64,000 nt of DNA, taken from positions 1,240,001 to 1,304,000 of the forward strand of contig JACKQL020000007.1 of assembly GCA_018296165.2 (NCBI GenBank), read 5' to 3'. The translations under genes and the position numbers were made by a program. Each line of letters begins with the position of its first letter. Positions within the stretch are counted from its first letter, which is position 1. Of this stretch, positions 1 through 10,599 are shown piece after piece. Source of the stretch: Termitomyces sp. T153 (Eukaryota > Basidiomycota > Agaricomycetes > Agaricales > Lyophyllaceae). Under the pieces are notes generated by a model that did no database searches, was not told the origin of the DNA, and was given only the letters and a program-made list of their open reading frames with translations.

Positions 1-1087
1 GAACAGGATAGGACAAGGACTTTATCAGACTATACACTCAATAATAGTCCAATCACTGTAATAGGAGGGGAAGCATGGGACTGGCAAAAGCACCTGAGTG
101 GCATCAATTCTGGCAAGATCTAGATCTCTTCTAAGAATAACCAGATTGGAATGTTGACTGAAAGGAGGTAAAGGGGGAATGAATGAAAAAGAATGGAATG
201 AAGGGAAGGGAAAGGAAGATGAATGGAAGAACTTGAATGGGAAAGAACCTGAATGAGGAAGAATATGAAATAAATAAAGGAAGAAGAAGGGAAGAAACTG
301 AATGGAGAAGAATATGAATGGAAGAAATACAAAGGAGGAATGATGGAACTAGGAACTGGCCTGTGGCACTGAAACAGGCATGCCAAAAGGGGGAATTAGA
401 ATAACAGTTATAAATAAGGGGCTGGAAAGTATGGAACCAAAAGTCACATGTAGGGGGTGGTCTGTGCACTGTAGAAAGAGGTATAAATAGCCCAAGTAGA
501 GTAGCAAATAGACAGGCAATTAATAGGCAAAAGCTCGGTGGTTCCCAGGGAGTGAATCACTTAGGCTAGAGTTTGTTGAGACCCCTCTGCATTTAGAATA
601 GAAATATTTTGGAAGTAAACCCCTTCAACTTCAAGCATTTATCAAGACATCAGTGTGGAATTGGAGTAGACTGCCTAAGTCTTCAAGAAAGCCCCAGAAC
701 TATCAGTATTACTCTAACCCAGTACTACACCACTAGACACCCTTCCAAGCAGCAAAGCAACAATCCAAATTCCCCCAGTTTGTTTCTCAGAATACAATGT
801 CTAAATCTCTTTGTACCATGGAAATGGCCGTCATTGAGGGGAAGCAATTCTCACAGGTTAGTGTTCTTTCATCACCATTCTTTCCACTACTCATATGAAT
901 GTGTGTACCTAGATTTGGTTAAAGAACAAAGATCATGTAAAGAAGTACACTGATAATTCCTTATTTTGAGGAGATTCCCCAAAATCAATGAGGAATATGG
1001 ATTATCTATGGGAGAAAAGTTGGTCCAAAGGCTTCATGGCAATAATAAATTCCAGTACAAATATTGTATGGGCATCTCTCAAAACAG
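1..1087. other. Unassigned sequence left of gypsy A, partly purine-only
   Basis: No protein family is recognised. From about 160 to 345 the + strand is almost entirely A and G, so the Phe/Ser/Pro-rich minus-strand reading frames there are low-complexity artefacts. A TATA-like box lies at 482-488, about 600 bp before the family A LTR. The stretch may be the U3/R part of another decayed LTR, or host sequence into which gypsy A inserted. Neither can be shown, because no matching copy occurs elsewhere in the window. Confidence 0.4.
818..969 (+). other. Possible two-exon coding remnant cut by gypsy A insertion
   Basis: An ATG at 818 opens 13 codons (reading MEMAVIEGKQFSQ) that run into a canonical donor, GTTAGT at 857. 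An acceptor ends at 912. Splicing out these 56 bp keeps frame for 18 further codons until TGA at 967-969. Codons beyond the stop keep a protein-like, hydrophilic character up to the LTR at 1,088. This could be the first exons of a host gene or of an older transposon. No family is recognised and chance is a real alternative. Confidence 0.2.
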
Positions 1088-2133
1088 TGTCACAGCCCAC
1101 TCCCTGGACCCCCAAACACTGTTCCCAACCTGCTCACTTCTCCAGAGTCCCTCCCAACACCCTGCCAAAACCCCCCCAACCATTGTTCACCCTCTGTGCC
1201 CACTCTGAGTAACTCTGATGCTTCTCTGGCAAACTCTGACAGCCCCCTGGCCAACTCCAATGCCTTCTCTGCAGCTGTCAATGCTTCCCTCAATTCCCCT
1301 GAACCCCTGGGACCCTTCCCACTGTTCCTAACTCTGGTGCACATTACTAGCCCACCTCCCTGGTTTGCTGACCAACTCCAGAGCATCACAACAATCTCAG
1401 AGCAGCCTGCAACCTCAGCTGTTAGAACATCACTGCAGCCTGCCCCTGATCACAACCAACACCTGTCAACTCCACACAGCTCCATTGAACCCCACCACCA
1501 TGCCCACTGTTCCCCAGAGCTCTCCAGTAGTTAGTTTATAAGTCATGGAGCAGCACCTCATACTCTAGCCTTGATATTGCATTAACTGGTTTGTATCGCA
1601 TGTCTCTTTCTGTCTCTGTCTCTATTTTAGTCTCAAATCTATCTCTTTTCTCAGTTCCATCTCATCTCATCCTGTCTTGCCTCAACCATCTCTATTTCCT
1701 TTGTTTTCCTAAGTTCTTTTCATCTCTGATGTCAGTACAAATTCTGCACACACACTACAACCTTCAAACATTCTTACAATAACTCCAGACCTTGCCCTTC
1801 ACTTGGTCCTAGAGCCCATCAGTCTTGATTGATCCCCCATCTAACTCTGGCTCTGCTCCCATCATTTGTGAAGCCTCTGCTTGCCCCACAATCTATTTGC
1901 ATGCCTACAAACTTGTCTCTGATGCCTGTCCAAGCCCAATGTTTAATATACTTGGTCTTAGACTTCTCTAGATCACTCTGGACTTGCTTGGACTGCTTTC
2001 CTTGGCTTTTCCTTACAAGTCCCTCCAGTCTGCATCAAACCCAAAGCACTAGGTTATAAGTGCAGGACATCATGTCCACCTAGTAAGAACTCACTCAGTA
2101 TAGCTGAGCCCCCATAGTCAGCAGAACCTGACA
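1088..2133 (+). repeat. LTR A-1 (5' LTR of gypsy A)
   Basis: Starts TGTCACAGCC and ends GAACCTGACA, with the same termini as the other A LTRs here. TATATAAG lies just after 1,530 and marks the U3 promoter. The sequence directly downstream (TAATATCAAGACTCT) is shared with the region after LTR A-2, as expected for the primer-binding side. The first 170 bp contain no CpG, unlike LTR A-4. Confidence 0.85.
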
Positions 2134-4281
2134 TAATATCAAGACTCTCCCTTACCCTATGCTCAATATTTGTGTATAACTCCATATACAACCCTGCTGG
2201 CTACCTAACCAATGCCTACAGTTGGCCAGTTCCTGAAAATCAGTGTGCCCCATTCTACCCAGGCCCACTCACAAATCAGTACATTCTCTGCCATTGGAAC
2301 CCTGACTCCAACCAGATATTCTACACCCCCTTCATCAGCCAGGGAATACCTCCAGGCTAGTGCCACCCTCCAGCATTTCTCACTGATGGCAACTACCCCC
2401 ACTTGTACCCTGGAGAATTTCCTGCAGCAACCCTCAACCCTGCCTACCTTCCTCCTGCTCACCACTATGCATACCTAGTCCCTGCTACAGTCCCAGCCTC
2501 TCCAGAGCACTCAGATAATTATTCCCCTCCTCAATTGCCATTCCCTGCTCAAACTCCTCCTTTTTCCAGACAGCAAAGGGTTGAAGCCTACCTCCAACAG
2601 TGTGATGAAGTCCTCCACTTTCTCTGCCTCTTTCCTGCAGAGTTCACAAGACACACTCACAACCTCCTTGTCAACTTAGGCTACTCCGACACCCCAGCAA
2701 CTCCAGAAGTTTGGGTGAATCAGCTCTTTGACTTCTATAAATGTTACCTGCATGGAAACCTCTCCAAAACCATGCAAGGCACTCTAGGAATCAATGCAAA
2801 TCTACAAAACAAGCTCTGTGCCTTGGTCAAAGAGATTCACACCAGCCCAAACCCCCATCCATTCAAAAACCCTCTGGACCCCTCCTGCTCCTTCTATGTG
2901 CAATATGAGGGGCCCATAGAAACATGGAACAAAGCTCTGCCACCCATTCCATACCAGCAGAAAGAGCTTAACACAGCATCCAACATCTTGAGGAGCCTCA
3001 ACCCTGCAGAGGGATTGTTTGACCAACCTGCTGCTCACACCCTAGCCCTCTCCACTCACCCTTGAGCAAACTCCATTTCCAGCACCTTTCATACATGGGA
3101 TCAACTTGCTGTTCCTAAACCCCATACTCAACAGCTGCCCCTGTGCATTGATAACAACAACCAAACTCTTTTCTATATTGATGAGCCAGGTAACTCTGCC
3201 AACAAGGTCACCCTGCACAATGGCCCTCTCCAAGACAGACTCCCTCATTTTGACCTTTGCACCTCCTGTGTCAATGCCCCTCCACTCTGCTAGATCATCC
3301 CAGTCCCTCCAAGGCAACCCATGGGTCCTGGAGCACTTCAACCCCCTTTTTCCACCAACCCCCCTTGTCCCCCACCTATTCCAATGCCCAACTCCCCTAC
3401 TGATGCTAATTACTTTGTACCCCCACTTCTGGAGGGCTCCCTCCTCCTTGGTGGGCCTTGGGGCCTCCCCTGGGCAACATGGGCCAACCCCCCGGTGGCA
3501 GGCCTCCCAATGGTGGACCTTCTAGGGGATGGAGTTTGGCTATGGACAACCTTCCTCCTCAGCACAGAAATGGGAACAACTATTACTACTACTACAATGC
3601 CAGACCCTCACTCTGAACTCAAAACACTCAGGATAATACTTGTGACACACTGGCCTAGGAAGAAAAGTTTAACATTCAAAAGCCCAAACCCTTTACTGGT
3701 CACAACCCCCCTATTACCTTCTAGCTTGAGAGCTCACAAGTAGCCTTTGCTATATCATATTTGCAGGGCATTGCTTTCAACTACTACACAGCGCTATTCC
3801 AGTTCAACTCCAACAATACTGTCCTCTCCAATTGGCCTGCTTTTACTCAGGAATTCTCTAGTAAGTTTGGTGTCTTTGATACTGTAGCAGAAGTGGAGAA
3901 GAATCTCTTCAACCTCTAAATGCATGACAACAAATGCTTCACAATCTTTATCATATGATTTGAATGGGAGGCCTACAAGATAGGATGGAATTATAATGCC
4001 CTCTAATTTGCCCTCCATCATGCTCTGCCTCAGCAGATCAAGGATGTCCTCCATTTCACACCCAAGCAAACCACATACAACAGATATAAGGCACTTGTTA
4101 CTCAGGTCAACCAGTGTTACTGGGAAGACTAGAGCAAGAACATGGCATTGCAGACTATGTGGAACACCTCCAGCAATACCAACTGGCAGGCCAGAGCAAC
4201 CAATGGCAACTGACCCTCATTCCCCACCAACTCCACCAACCCTGCACTCCATTTCCCTCCAGGCAGAGAACCTTCCAGTGC
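2134..4281 (+). pseudogene. Gypsy A gag, first part (broken)
   Basis: The longest open piece is 2,403-3,065. It is Pro-rich at first and then carries a helical segment. The best-conserved part is 3,784-4,140, which translates in pieces as a retrotransposon gag core (FTQEFSSKFG, AEVEKNLFNL, FEWEAYKIGWNYNAL, KQTTYNRYKAL), interrupted by TAA/TGA codons. Gag packages the element RNA in virus-like particles. The coding line is cut at 4,281 by chromovirus C and resumes at 8,975 with the residual target duplication. Non-functional. Confidence 0.7.
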
Positions 4282-4650
4282 TGTAAGGGCAACCTCTAGA
4301 GTGACAGATCAGAGTCATGCAGCTAGCAGAGGGGAATTTGAAGTATATTAGTGGAGTAGATGATGATACAATCAGTAACTAATCACCTAGCAGAGGGGAA
4401 TCAGAAGAGAACAAGTCTAAGGATCTCCACTGCTCAGTGTGGTGCATTAGCAGGTGGCAGAGGCATGGGAAATACTGTACAGGTGACTGGAGCAACTCCT
4501 AACCCTAGGGCAATGGTTGCTGAGGTAATACAGAGAACTCTGCAGTCCTCCAGAGATCTCTGTGGTTCTGGAAAGAGCCATAGAGGCATCAGACAAGCTG
4601 CAGAGGTGCTGAAACCAGTTATGGAGGTTAAAAATGGAAGTTCCCTGACA
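4282..4650 (-). repeat. LTR C, left copy (3' LTR)
   Basis: 369 bp, TGTAAGGGCA..TTCCCTGACA on the + strand, matching 8,615-8,974 along its length with small indels. A polypurine tract on the minus strand (AGAGGGGGAGTGA, complement of about 4,651-4,664) abuts it, as expected upstream of a 3' LTR. Confidence 0.85.
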
Positions 4651-4665
4651 TCACTCCCCCTCTAG

Positions 4666-5500
4666 CATGCGGCATCCCAATGTGCGGGGTAGAAGAAGTC
4701 CCTGATTGCTCAGTCCACTGGCAAGATAGGGTAGATTCCTCATATGGTGCATGGGGCATCTGGATGTCTCCAGTGGAACTCTTGAACAAGTCTAGGGGCA
4801 TGTACATTCTCCTGTAGCTCCCAGGAAATATCCTCAATTCTGTAGCCTTTCCACTTCACCTTGTACTGTAGTCATCTCCAGAATAAACAGCTGTCCAGGA
4901 TTTCTTCCACTTTGTACTCTTTGCTGTCATTGACCACTATCAGGGGTGGTGGAGGTAGTAGACGTCACCCTAGGATAGGATCTTTAGAGGCCAGGCTTAG
5001 TTTGACCACATTGAACACTGGATGAAGCTGGCACATCCCTACAGGGAGTTGGAGTCAACAGGCCAAGAGTCCTACCTGTTGTTCCACCGTGAATGGCCCT
5101 AACTGATGATGTGATAATTTTTTCAAGTGACAGGTGGTCATAACAGATAGACTCAATTCCTAAGCTAATATCTGCACTCTAGGGTCCTTCCATGGTCATA
5201 GTATTGTGCCATGTCATCTTTTGCTTTTGCTAGTGCAGCCTGGGCCCCCTTTTGTAACCTCCTCATTTGGTCCACAAATTTGTTTACTGCCTCATTCTCT
5301 GAGGGTCAGGCCCAGGGTTCAAAATCCATGCACAGGTGCCATCCAGTGTCAAGGAAGAATGAGGAAAATTGGGTGGATGCATGAACATGGTTGTTATACT
5401 GGAATTCAGCAGGCAGGCATGATGAAAGAAGTCCTGGATGAATCTCTGGTAGAAGTTTGCAAAACCAAGGAATGCCTGTACCTCCTTGTTCTAGAGCTCT
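4666..5500 (-). pseudogene. Chromovirus C integrase C-terminus plus chromodomain
   Basis: Read on the minus strand, 5,306-5,420 gives the last part of a gypsy integrase core (FQYNNHVHAS, FFLDTGWHLCMDFEP). Next come the basic linker (QAALAKAKDDMAQYYDHGRT) and the LHPVFNVVKL segment. At about 4,690-4,920 a chromodomain follows (EYKVEEILDS, YKVKWKGY, then NVHAPRLVQEFH). Chromodomains on integrases bind histone marks and steer insertion into heterochromatin in this clade. Several in-frame stops are present. The zinc-binding N-terminus and the first catalytic residues are deleted. Confidence 0.75.
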
Positions 5501-6310
5501 AGCCACTCCACCACACCTGCTACCTTTACCAGGTCCATCTCTGCAGTTCTGTGGGAGATGATCAGGCTAAGGTACTTGATCTAGGTTTGTTCGAACTTGC
5601 ACTTCTCCAGCTTGAGGTAGAGTGGTGCTGGCAGAGGTGTTCCAGGACAAGATGAGTGATCTGATAGTGTTCCTCCAGTGTTGTGGTGTAGATGAGGATG
5701 TCATCGAGGTACATGCATACTACACCCTCTGTAATGAGGTCCTGGAAGATGTTGTTCATCATAGTCTGGAAGGTGGCTGGGCTGTTGGTGAGACCAAAGA
5801 ACATAATGAGTGGCTCAAACAATCCTTGGTTGGTCTGAAAGGCTGCCTTCCACTTGTCTCCCTCCTGAATGTGCACATTGTTGTAACTTCACTGGACATC
5901 CAGTTTAGTGAAGTATTGCACACTTCAGAGGTTGTTGATGAGCTTGGAAATGAGGGGGAGAGAGTAGCAATTCTTCACCATCATGGCATTGAGTATCTGA
6001 TAGTCCTGTACTAGTTGGAGGGAGCCATCCTTCTTTTTGATGAAGAAGACTGGAGAAGCTATCAGGGATTTGGACAGACAGATACAACTGGAGTCCATGT
6101 TCTTCTAGAAAAAGGCATTGAGCTCATCCTGCTCTATGGGCATGAGGGGGTAGACCTTACAGCTGGAGGGTGCTGAGTTGGGCAGCAGTTTGATGGCATG
6201 GTCCCACTTCTTGCACTCCAGAAGTGAATCAAAGGAGGCCTTGGAAAACATGTCCTCAAATGCATGCAAGTAGGGGGGTACTACATCCCAGAACTCTTGA
6301 GGCATGGCAT
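5501..6310 (-). pseudogene. Chromovirus C reverse transcriptase fragments
   Basis: Open pieces at 6,105-6,305 and 5,562-5,876. The first carries the pre-RT hinge (KKWDHAIKLLPNSAP). The second carries finger/palm motifs, with FFGLTNSPATFQ and the catalytic box CMYLDDILIYT (YLDD intact). A segment between them is frame-disrupted. RT copies element RNA into cDNA. No intact reading frame joins the pieces. Confidence 0.75.
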
Positions 6311-6689
6311 TGGTGGCAAAGGCCTGGGCCAGCTGCTAGGATGTGGTCTGGCTAGCCCTGATCTCCATGACAGAGGGCAGCTGGTGGACAGTGGTAACAT
6401 AAATTTGATCCCCCACCTCTATTGCTTCATCTGGGAGCTCTGGTTTGCATATACCACCAAACTCCCCTCCATGCTCCTTCTATAGGGCTTTGCTGTTGCT
6501 CCAATTGTCTTCATAGAGGGCCTCCCTATGAGGGAATGCCAGAATTGGGGGGTCCAGGAAGTTTAGATCAGTGAAGGGGAGAGGGCTGGCATGACATGTT
6601 TGGATAGCTGCATGCTCATTGGACTTGAGTCCAACACTCTGCTCTGTCCTTAATGGTGCAGGCAGAGCACTTCTGGGGGCATCTACTCA

Positions 6690-7080
6690 TGGTCACCTTT
6701 CCTTCAGTCCAATTGACCTCGGAGTCATGCTCTCAGAGCCACATGAACCCAAGGATCATGTCTTGCCTTTCCAAGCTGGTGATGGCAAATATGGCATGCT
6801 CTGCATGGTTCTGATAGTAAAGAACTAGGTTGACCACAGAGCTAATTGCACTGGCTTTGTTGGGTGTTTCATCAATGTTGTAGACTGGAATGGGCTTGGG
6901 AAGGGGCTATGTGGTCAGGCCATGGCATTTGACAAACTCTAAGTCCAGGAAAAGTCCTGTTGCTCTGCTGTCCAGAAGAGCTGTGACTCTGCAGTTTTGC
7001 TGGGTATCCATCATCTCAATCTTCACATCAAGGTGCAAGAAATGAGCAGACAAGCCAGAGGCCATCATGTACTATTAGGG
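6690..7080 (-). pseudogene. Chromovirus C retropepsin-like protease
   Basis: Minus-strand translation around 6,970-7,000 gives ALLDSRATGLFLDL. The family active-site loop is normally DSG(A/S)T, so the catalytic-loop glycine is now arginine. A downstream segment (QDMILGFMWL) resembles the ILG motif of retropepsins. A stop interrupts the domain. The protease would process the Gag-Pol polyprotein; this copy is inactive. Confidence 0.6.
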
Positions 7081-7299
7081 CATTTGGCACACCCAAGCAG
7101 GGCTGCACTGTCAGACCTTCAGAGGTGTCAGAGAGCTTGGCAGAGGCTCTGGAGTTAGTGTTTGTATATCTGGAAGGGAGCTTTGAAGTTCTTCTGTCTC
7201 AGAATGAAGAGGATCAGAAAAGGCAGTTTCATTTTCTATCAATAGACAAGAGAACCTGTTAGCACCTAGCAATAGAGGCATACACCTCATCTGTTGCTC

Positions 7300-8510
7300 A
7301 ACTAGAAATCCCCCTCTAGCTCCAGAGGTGAGGTGCTCATGTTGGCTTCCTCTAGGGTCAACTCCAATAAGGGCTCATCTAGCAATGGAGCTTCAGCAGC
7401 ATCCCTTGTGGCCAAGAGCTGCAGGAGAAGTTCCTTCTGCTCCACTGCAAAAAGGTAGCAGACCTCCAGGCCCAGGGAATAGTGCCATGCAAAGTGCCTG
7501 GGCTTCTTGCATCTCTGGCATAACAGTGGGGCCATGCAAAATTGTCAGGCCATGTCCACATCCATGAGAATCTCCAGAGATAGGGAACAAGTGGCAGGGG
7601 TGGCTGGAGCAAGGGCCAGTGCTGGGTGAGTAGGTGTGGAGTAGCAGAAGTTGCTGACTGGAGCAGGGTGCATTGTAGAATAGGAGCAGCGGAGCTCCCT
7701 CCATATTTTCATGAGCTGCAATTGGTCCTGGGCCACCTTATACCACAATGCAATCTTTTTATTGTTGGGGCAACTCTCTGCCAGGTTGTCAATGCATTCC
7801 ACCAAGGTGGAGTGCAAGCCATCCTGGAAGGTGAGGCACAGTTGGAGGCTGTCAGAGTAGGTGGCCTGTTTGACCAGGGCTCAGAATGAGTCAATGTACT
7901 CATCCAACATACACTTCTCTTGTCCATACTGCTCCCTGTCATGCAGCATCAGTGCTGCTGTCCTGGCAGAGTCCAACAGAAAAAACTCTGTGCAAAAGTC
8001 CTTTTCAAAGGCAGCCCAGTCCAGAAAGCTTCCCACACCTCTGGGATGGCAGGAAACTCATAGCATGTAGGTAGAAACATGTTCAGTCTTCATATATGAC
8101 AGCACCCAGGCTATTTTCAATGTGTCAGAGTCAAAAGCATCCCTACTGAGGTGGATGTAGGTGAGGCAGGACTGTAGGAATTGCTCCCCACTGAAGTGAG
8201 TGCTGTTGTATGTGTCTGGCAGCACTGGGCAAGGGATCCATGGCCACAGGGTCCCTGGAGCCACTAGAGTGGGTGCTATAGCAGGCAGAGCTAGTTTCTC
8301 AGCTGTGGGAGGGGCAGAGTTAGGGCTTAGGCATTCTAGCAACACCTGTAGGAACTGGGAGATAAGATCCATTGTCTGATGCAGGATAGAGAGTTTGGTT
8401 GTATGGTGGGTGAGAGATGATTGTGTTAATTGCACTTGGGTTTCTAGGTGGAGCAGGCAAGTCCAGGCTTTGTTCTGTGGGTGTGTCTGAGTTGGTGAGC
8501 TGAAACATAG
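7300..8510 (-). pseudogene. Chromovirus C gag with degenerate zinc knuckle
   Basis: Pieces at 8,320-8,508, 8,058-8,435, 7,545-7,817 and 7,302-7,535 in shifting frames. The capsid part reads FLQSCLTYIHLSRDAFDSD with KIAWVLSYMK. A second copy of the same gag lies at 35,017-35,628, which confirms the family. Near 7,480-7,520 the knuckle reads CQRCKKPRHFAWHY, a CX2CX4HX4C motif whose last Cys is now Tyr. Non-functional. Confidence 0.75.
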
Positions 8511-8614
8511 AATTCTGTGATGCTTAATCCTGGCAGAGAAGTGATGGATAGCAGCTCAGAGATTCCTTGCAGCTATGTGGAGCTTACAGGCCAATTTTAG
8601 GAGACTTGTTCTGC

Positions 8615-8974
8615 TGTAAGGGCAACCTCCAAAGTGACAGATCAGAGTCATGCAGCTAGCAGAGGGGAATCCAAAGTATATTAGCAGAGTAGACAATGAT
8701 AAAATTAGTAACTAATCACGGAAATCCAAAAAGAACAAGTCTAAGGATCTTCGCTGCTTGGCATGGTGCATCAGCAGGTGGCAGAGGCATGGGAACTACT
8801 GTATAGGTGACCAGAGCTACTCTTAACCCTAGGGCAATGATTGCTGAGGTAATATGGAGAACTCTGCAGTCCTCCAGAGGTCTCTGTGGTTCTGGAAAGA
8901 GCTGTGGAGGCATCAGACAAGCTGCAGAGGTGCTGGAACCAATCATGGAGGTGAAAAATGGAAGTTCCCTGACA
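8615..8974 (-). repeat. LTR C, right copy (5' LTR)
   Basis: 360 bp direct copy of 4,282-4,650. It is the 5' LTR because the element reads leftward. It is followed by AATGC, the second target duplication. Confidence 0.85.
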
Positions 8975-9322
8975 AATGCCAATTAACCCCTGGGACAGCA
9001 CCTCCCTGCCTAACTCAATGCTGCTAACCTCCATGAGACCCTGGAACTCCTGAATGCCAACTCCAACAACCTCAGTGATGCTCTAGACTCTGCCAATGAC
9101 CAAGAAGCCCTATACATGAACAAGGTTTGGAATAAGCCCTGGATCAACATACTAGAGCAGACTCAGGAGAAACAATGGAAGGAGGGCACATGCATCCTAT
9201 GTGGTGAGCAGGGACATTTCATCAGTAGTTGCCCTGAATGCCAGGTGATGGGACATGCCATATGGACCATTGATAGGGAAGACTGTGACTACCAGTTTAT
9301 AGAAAACAAGTCAGTGGTTTAG
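8975..9322 (+). pseudogene. Gypsy A gag, C-terminal part with CCHC zinc knuckle
   Basis: Continues gypsy A after chromovirus C. The open frame at 9,116-9,322 holds an intact knuckle, CILCGEQGHFISSC (CX2CX4HX4C), a nucleic-acid-binding motif typical of retrotransposon nucleocapsid. An upstream TAA and the C insertion separate it from the gag core at 3,784-4,281. The reading line stops before the protease. Confidence 0.75.
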
Positions 9323-9393
9323 GTCTTAAAGATGCACTAGATCATGGACCAGACCCCAACATCTTCTCTGCCCCAGCCATACTCCTCCATGCA

Positions 9394-9675
9394 ATGGTAC
9401 TTCCCCTGGACAACCTCTTAGCACACCTCCCCTCCCACTCCTCCACCACCCTTCTCCTCTGCACCACTCTCCTCTTTTCTGACAACCTCATGCATACATT
9501 GGTTGACAGTGGTGCTACAGATAACTTCATCAATGAATCTCTGACAGCACTCATTTCTCAATGCCTCCAATATCTTCCCACTCTGATTCTCCTCAAACTC
9601 TTTGACAGCAACCCCATCTCTGCTAGAGATATCACACACTGCCTGGAGATAACCATGACCTTTGCCAATGGATGA
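9394..9675 (+). pseudogene. Gypsy A first retropepsin-like segment
   Basis: Open 93-codon frame with an intact aspartic-protease loop LVDSGATDNFI near its middle, followed by beta-strand-like LFDSNP and ending at TGA (9,673-9,675). Related coding (QELQLLVTKLHLS) continues past the stop. Retropepsins dimerise to cut Gag-Pol. A second, separate retropepsin-like segment follows at 9,996; see findings. Confidence 0.65.
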
Positions 9676-9861
9676 CAGCAAGAACTCCAATTACTTGTCA
9701 CAAAACTACACCTCTCCACCCCCATCCATCTTAGGCTTCTCATGGCTCTGCTCTACCAATCCCTGCATTAACTAGCCTAGCCTCACCCTCTGCCTTCACC
9801 AGGACAACCTGACCAACTCTGGACTAGTACCCTTTAATGTCTCACCACCCTCCAGGAGCTC

Positions 9862-9953
9862 TGAGAGTACAACTGACCAACCCTAGACTTCCCTGCAGCT
9901 CTGCTCATGAGAGTACAACTGACCAACCCTAGACTTCCCTGCAGCTCTGCTCA
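9862..9953. repeat. Perfect 46-bp tandem duplication
   Basis: Positions 9,862-9,907 and 9,908-9,953 are identical. Each unit begins TGAGAGTACAACTGACC and ends CTCTGCTCA. Because the surrounding element is heavily mutated, exact identity implies a recent duplication (or recent conversion). It lies between the two protease-like segments. Confidence 0.95.
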
Positions 9954-9995
9954 AGGTCCACCTGGTTGTTTATCATCAATGTCTGACTCAATGGC

Positions 9996-10403
9996 TTGCC
10001 CATGATTCTCCCTGTTCTCATTGACAGTAGCACCTCTGGCATGTTTGTCAACAGCCAGCTTGACTTCCAACACAATGACCTCAACAAACCCCTTAAGCTC
10101 CAACTCTTTGACAGAAGTCCTGCCATAACAGGAATCACACAATACCATGACAATGCCCTCACTTTCAACAATGACCTAAGGGTCCAGGCTCAGCTTCTTG
10201 TCGCCCAGCTCCTCCCATTGACTCCAATTGTGCTTAGACTTTCATGGCTGCAAGACATCAACTCCAACATCAACTGGAAGAACCTCACCATGCAATTTCT
10301 CAGCCCCAAAGCAAGTCTAGCAGCCACTATTCCCCTCTGCCTCCAGTTTATCCCAGACTCTGATGTCTCCAACCCCAATGCCAACCCCTCCAGAGCAACT
10401 TAA
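9996..10403 (+). pseudogene. Gypsy A second retropepsin-like segment
   Basis: 135-codon open frame with VLIDSSTSGMFVNSQ, where a retropepsin would have DSGAT, followed by LKLQLFDRSP and a late VLRLSWLQD that matches the hydrophobic ILG-like strand. The glycine of the active loop is replaced by serine, so this segment is unlikely to be catalytic. It directly precedes the RT hinge region, the normal place for the gypsy protease. Confidence 0.6.
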
Positions 10404-10599
10404 AGCCCCTTAACTCTCAATGGTGACCAAGAAAGCAAAGAAAAGGTTCCTCTGCCTTGGTCACCCTTGATCAAATTGTGATGGCTGCCCCCCAACATAC
10501 TCTAGAATCAATACAAAGGTCTGCAGTACTCCAACCAATGATACTCAACCCTTCCAAACAACTCTGCCACCATTCCAGACTCAGCTGCTGCCACCCTGT

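Larger units (their letters stand above)
4282..8974 (-). mobile_element. Chromovirus C: chromodomain Ty3/gypsy, internally deleted, inserted in gypsy A gag
   Basis: Bounded by direct LTRs 4,282-4,650 and 8,615-8,974 and near-identical 5-bp target duplications (AGTGC at 4,277-4,281, AATGC at 8,975-8,979). On the minus strand the order is gag, zinc knuckle, retropepsin, RT, the C-terminal end of integrase and a chromodomain. RNase H and most of integrase are missing: the RT/RNase H junction phrase (ending near FIQDFF) passes within a few codons, near 5,410, into the late integrase segment (FQYNNHVHASTQF). Stops and frameshifts throughout make it non-autonomous and dead. Confidence 0.88.

Noticed and set aside
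120..469. Phe/Ser/Pro-rich minus-strand frames
   Set aside because: Direct translation of a polypyrimidine strand; no start context, motif or splice signals.
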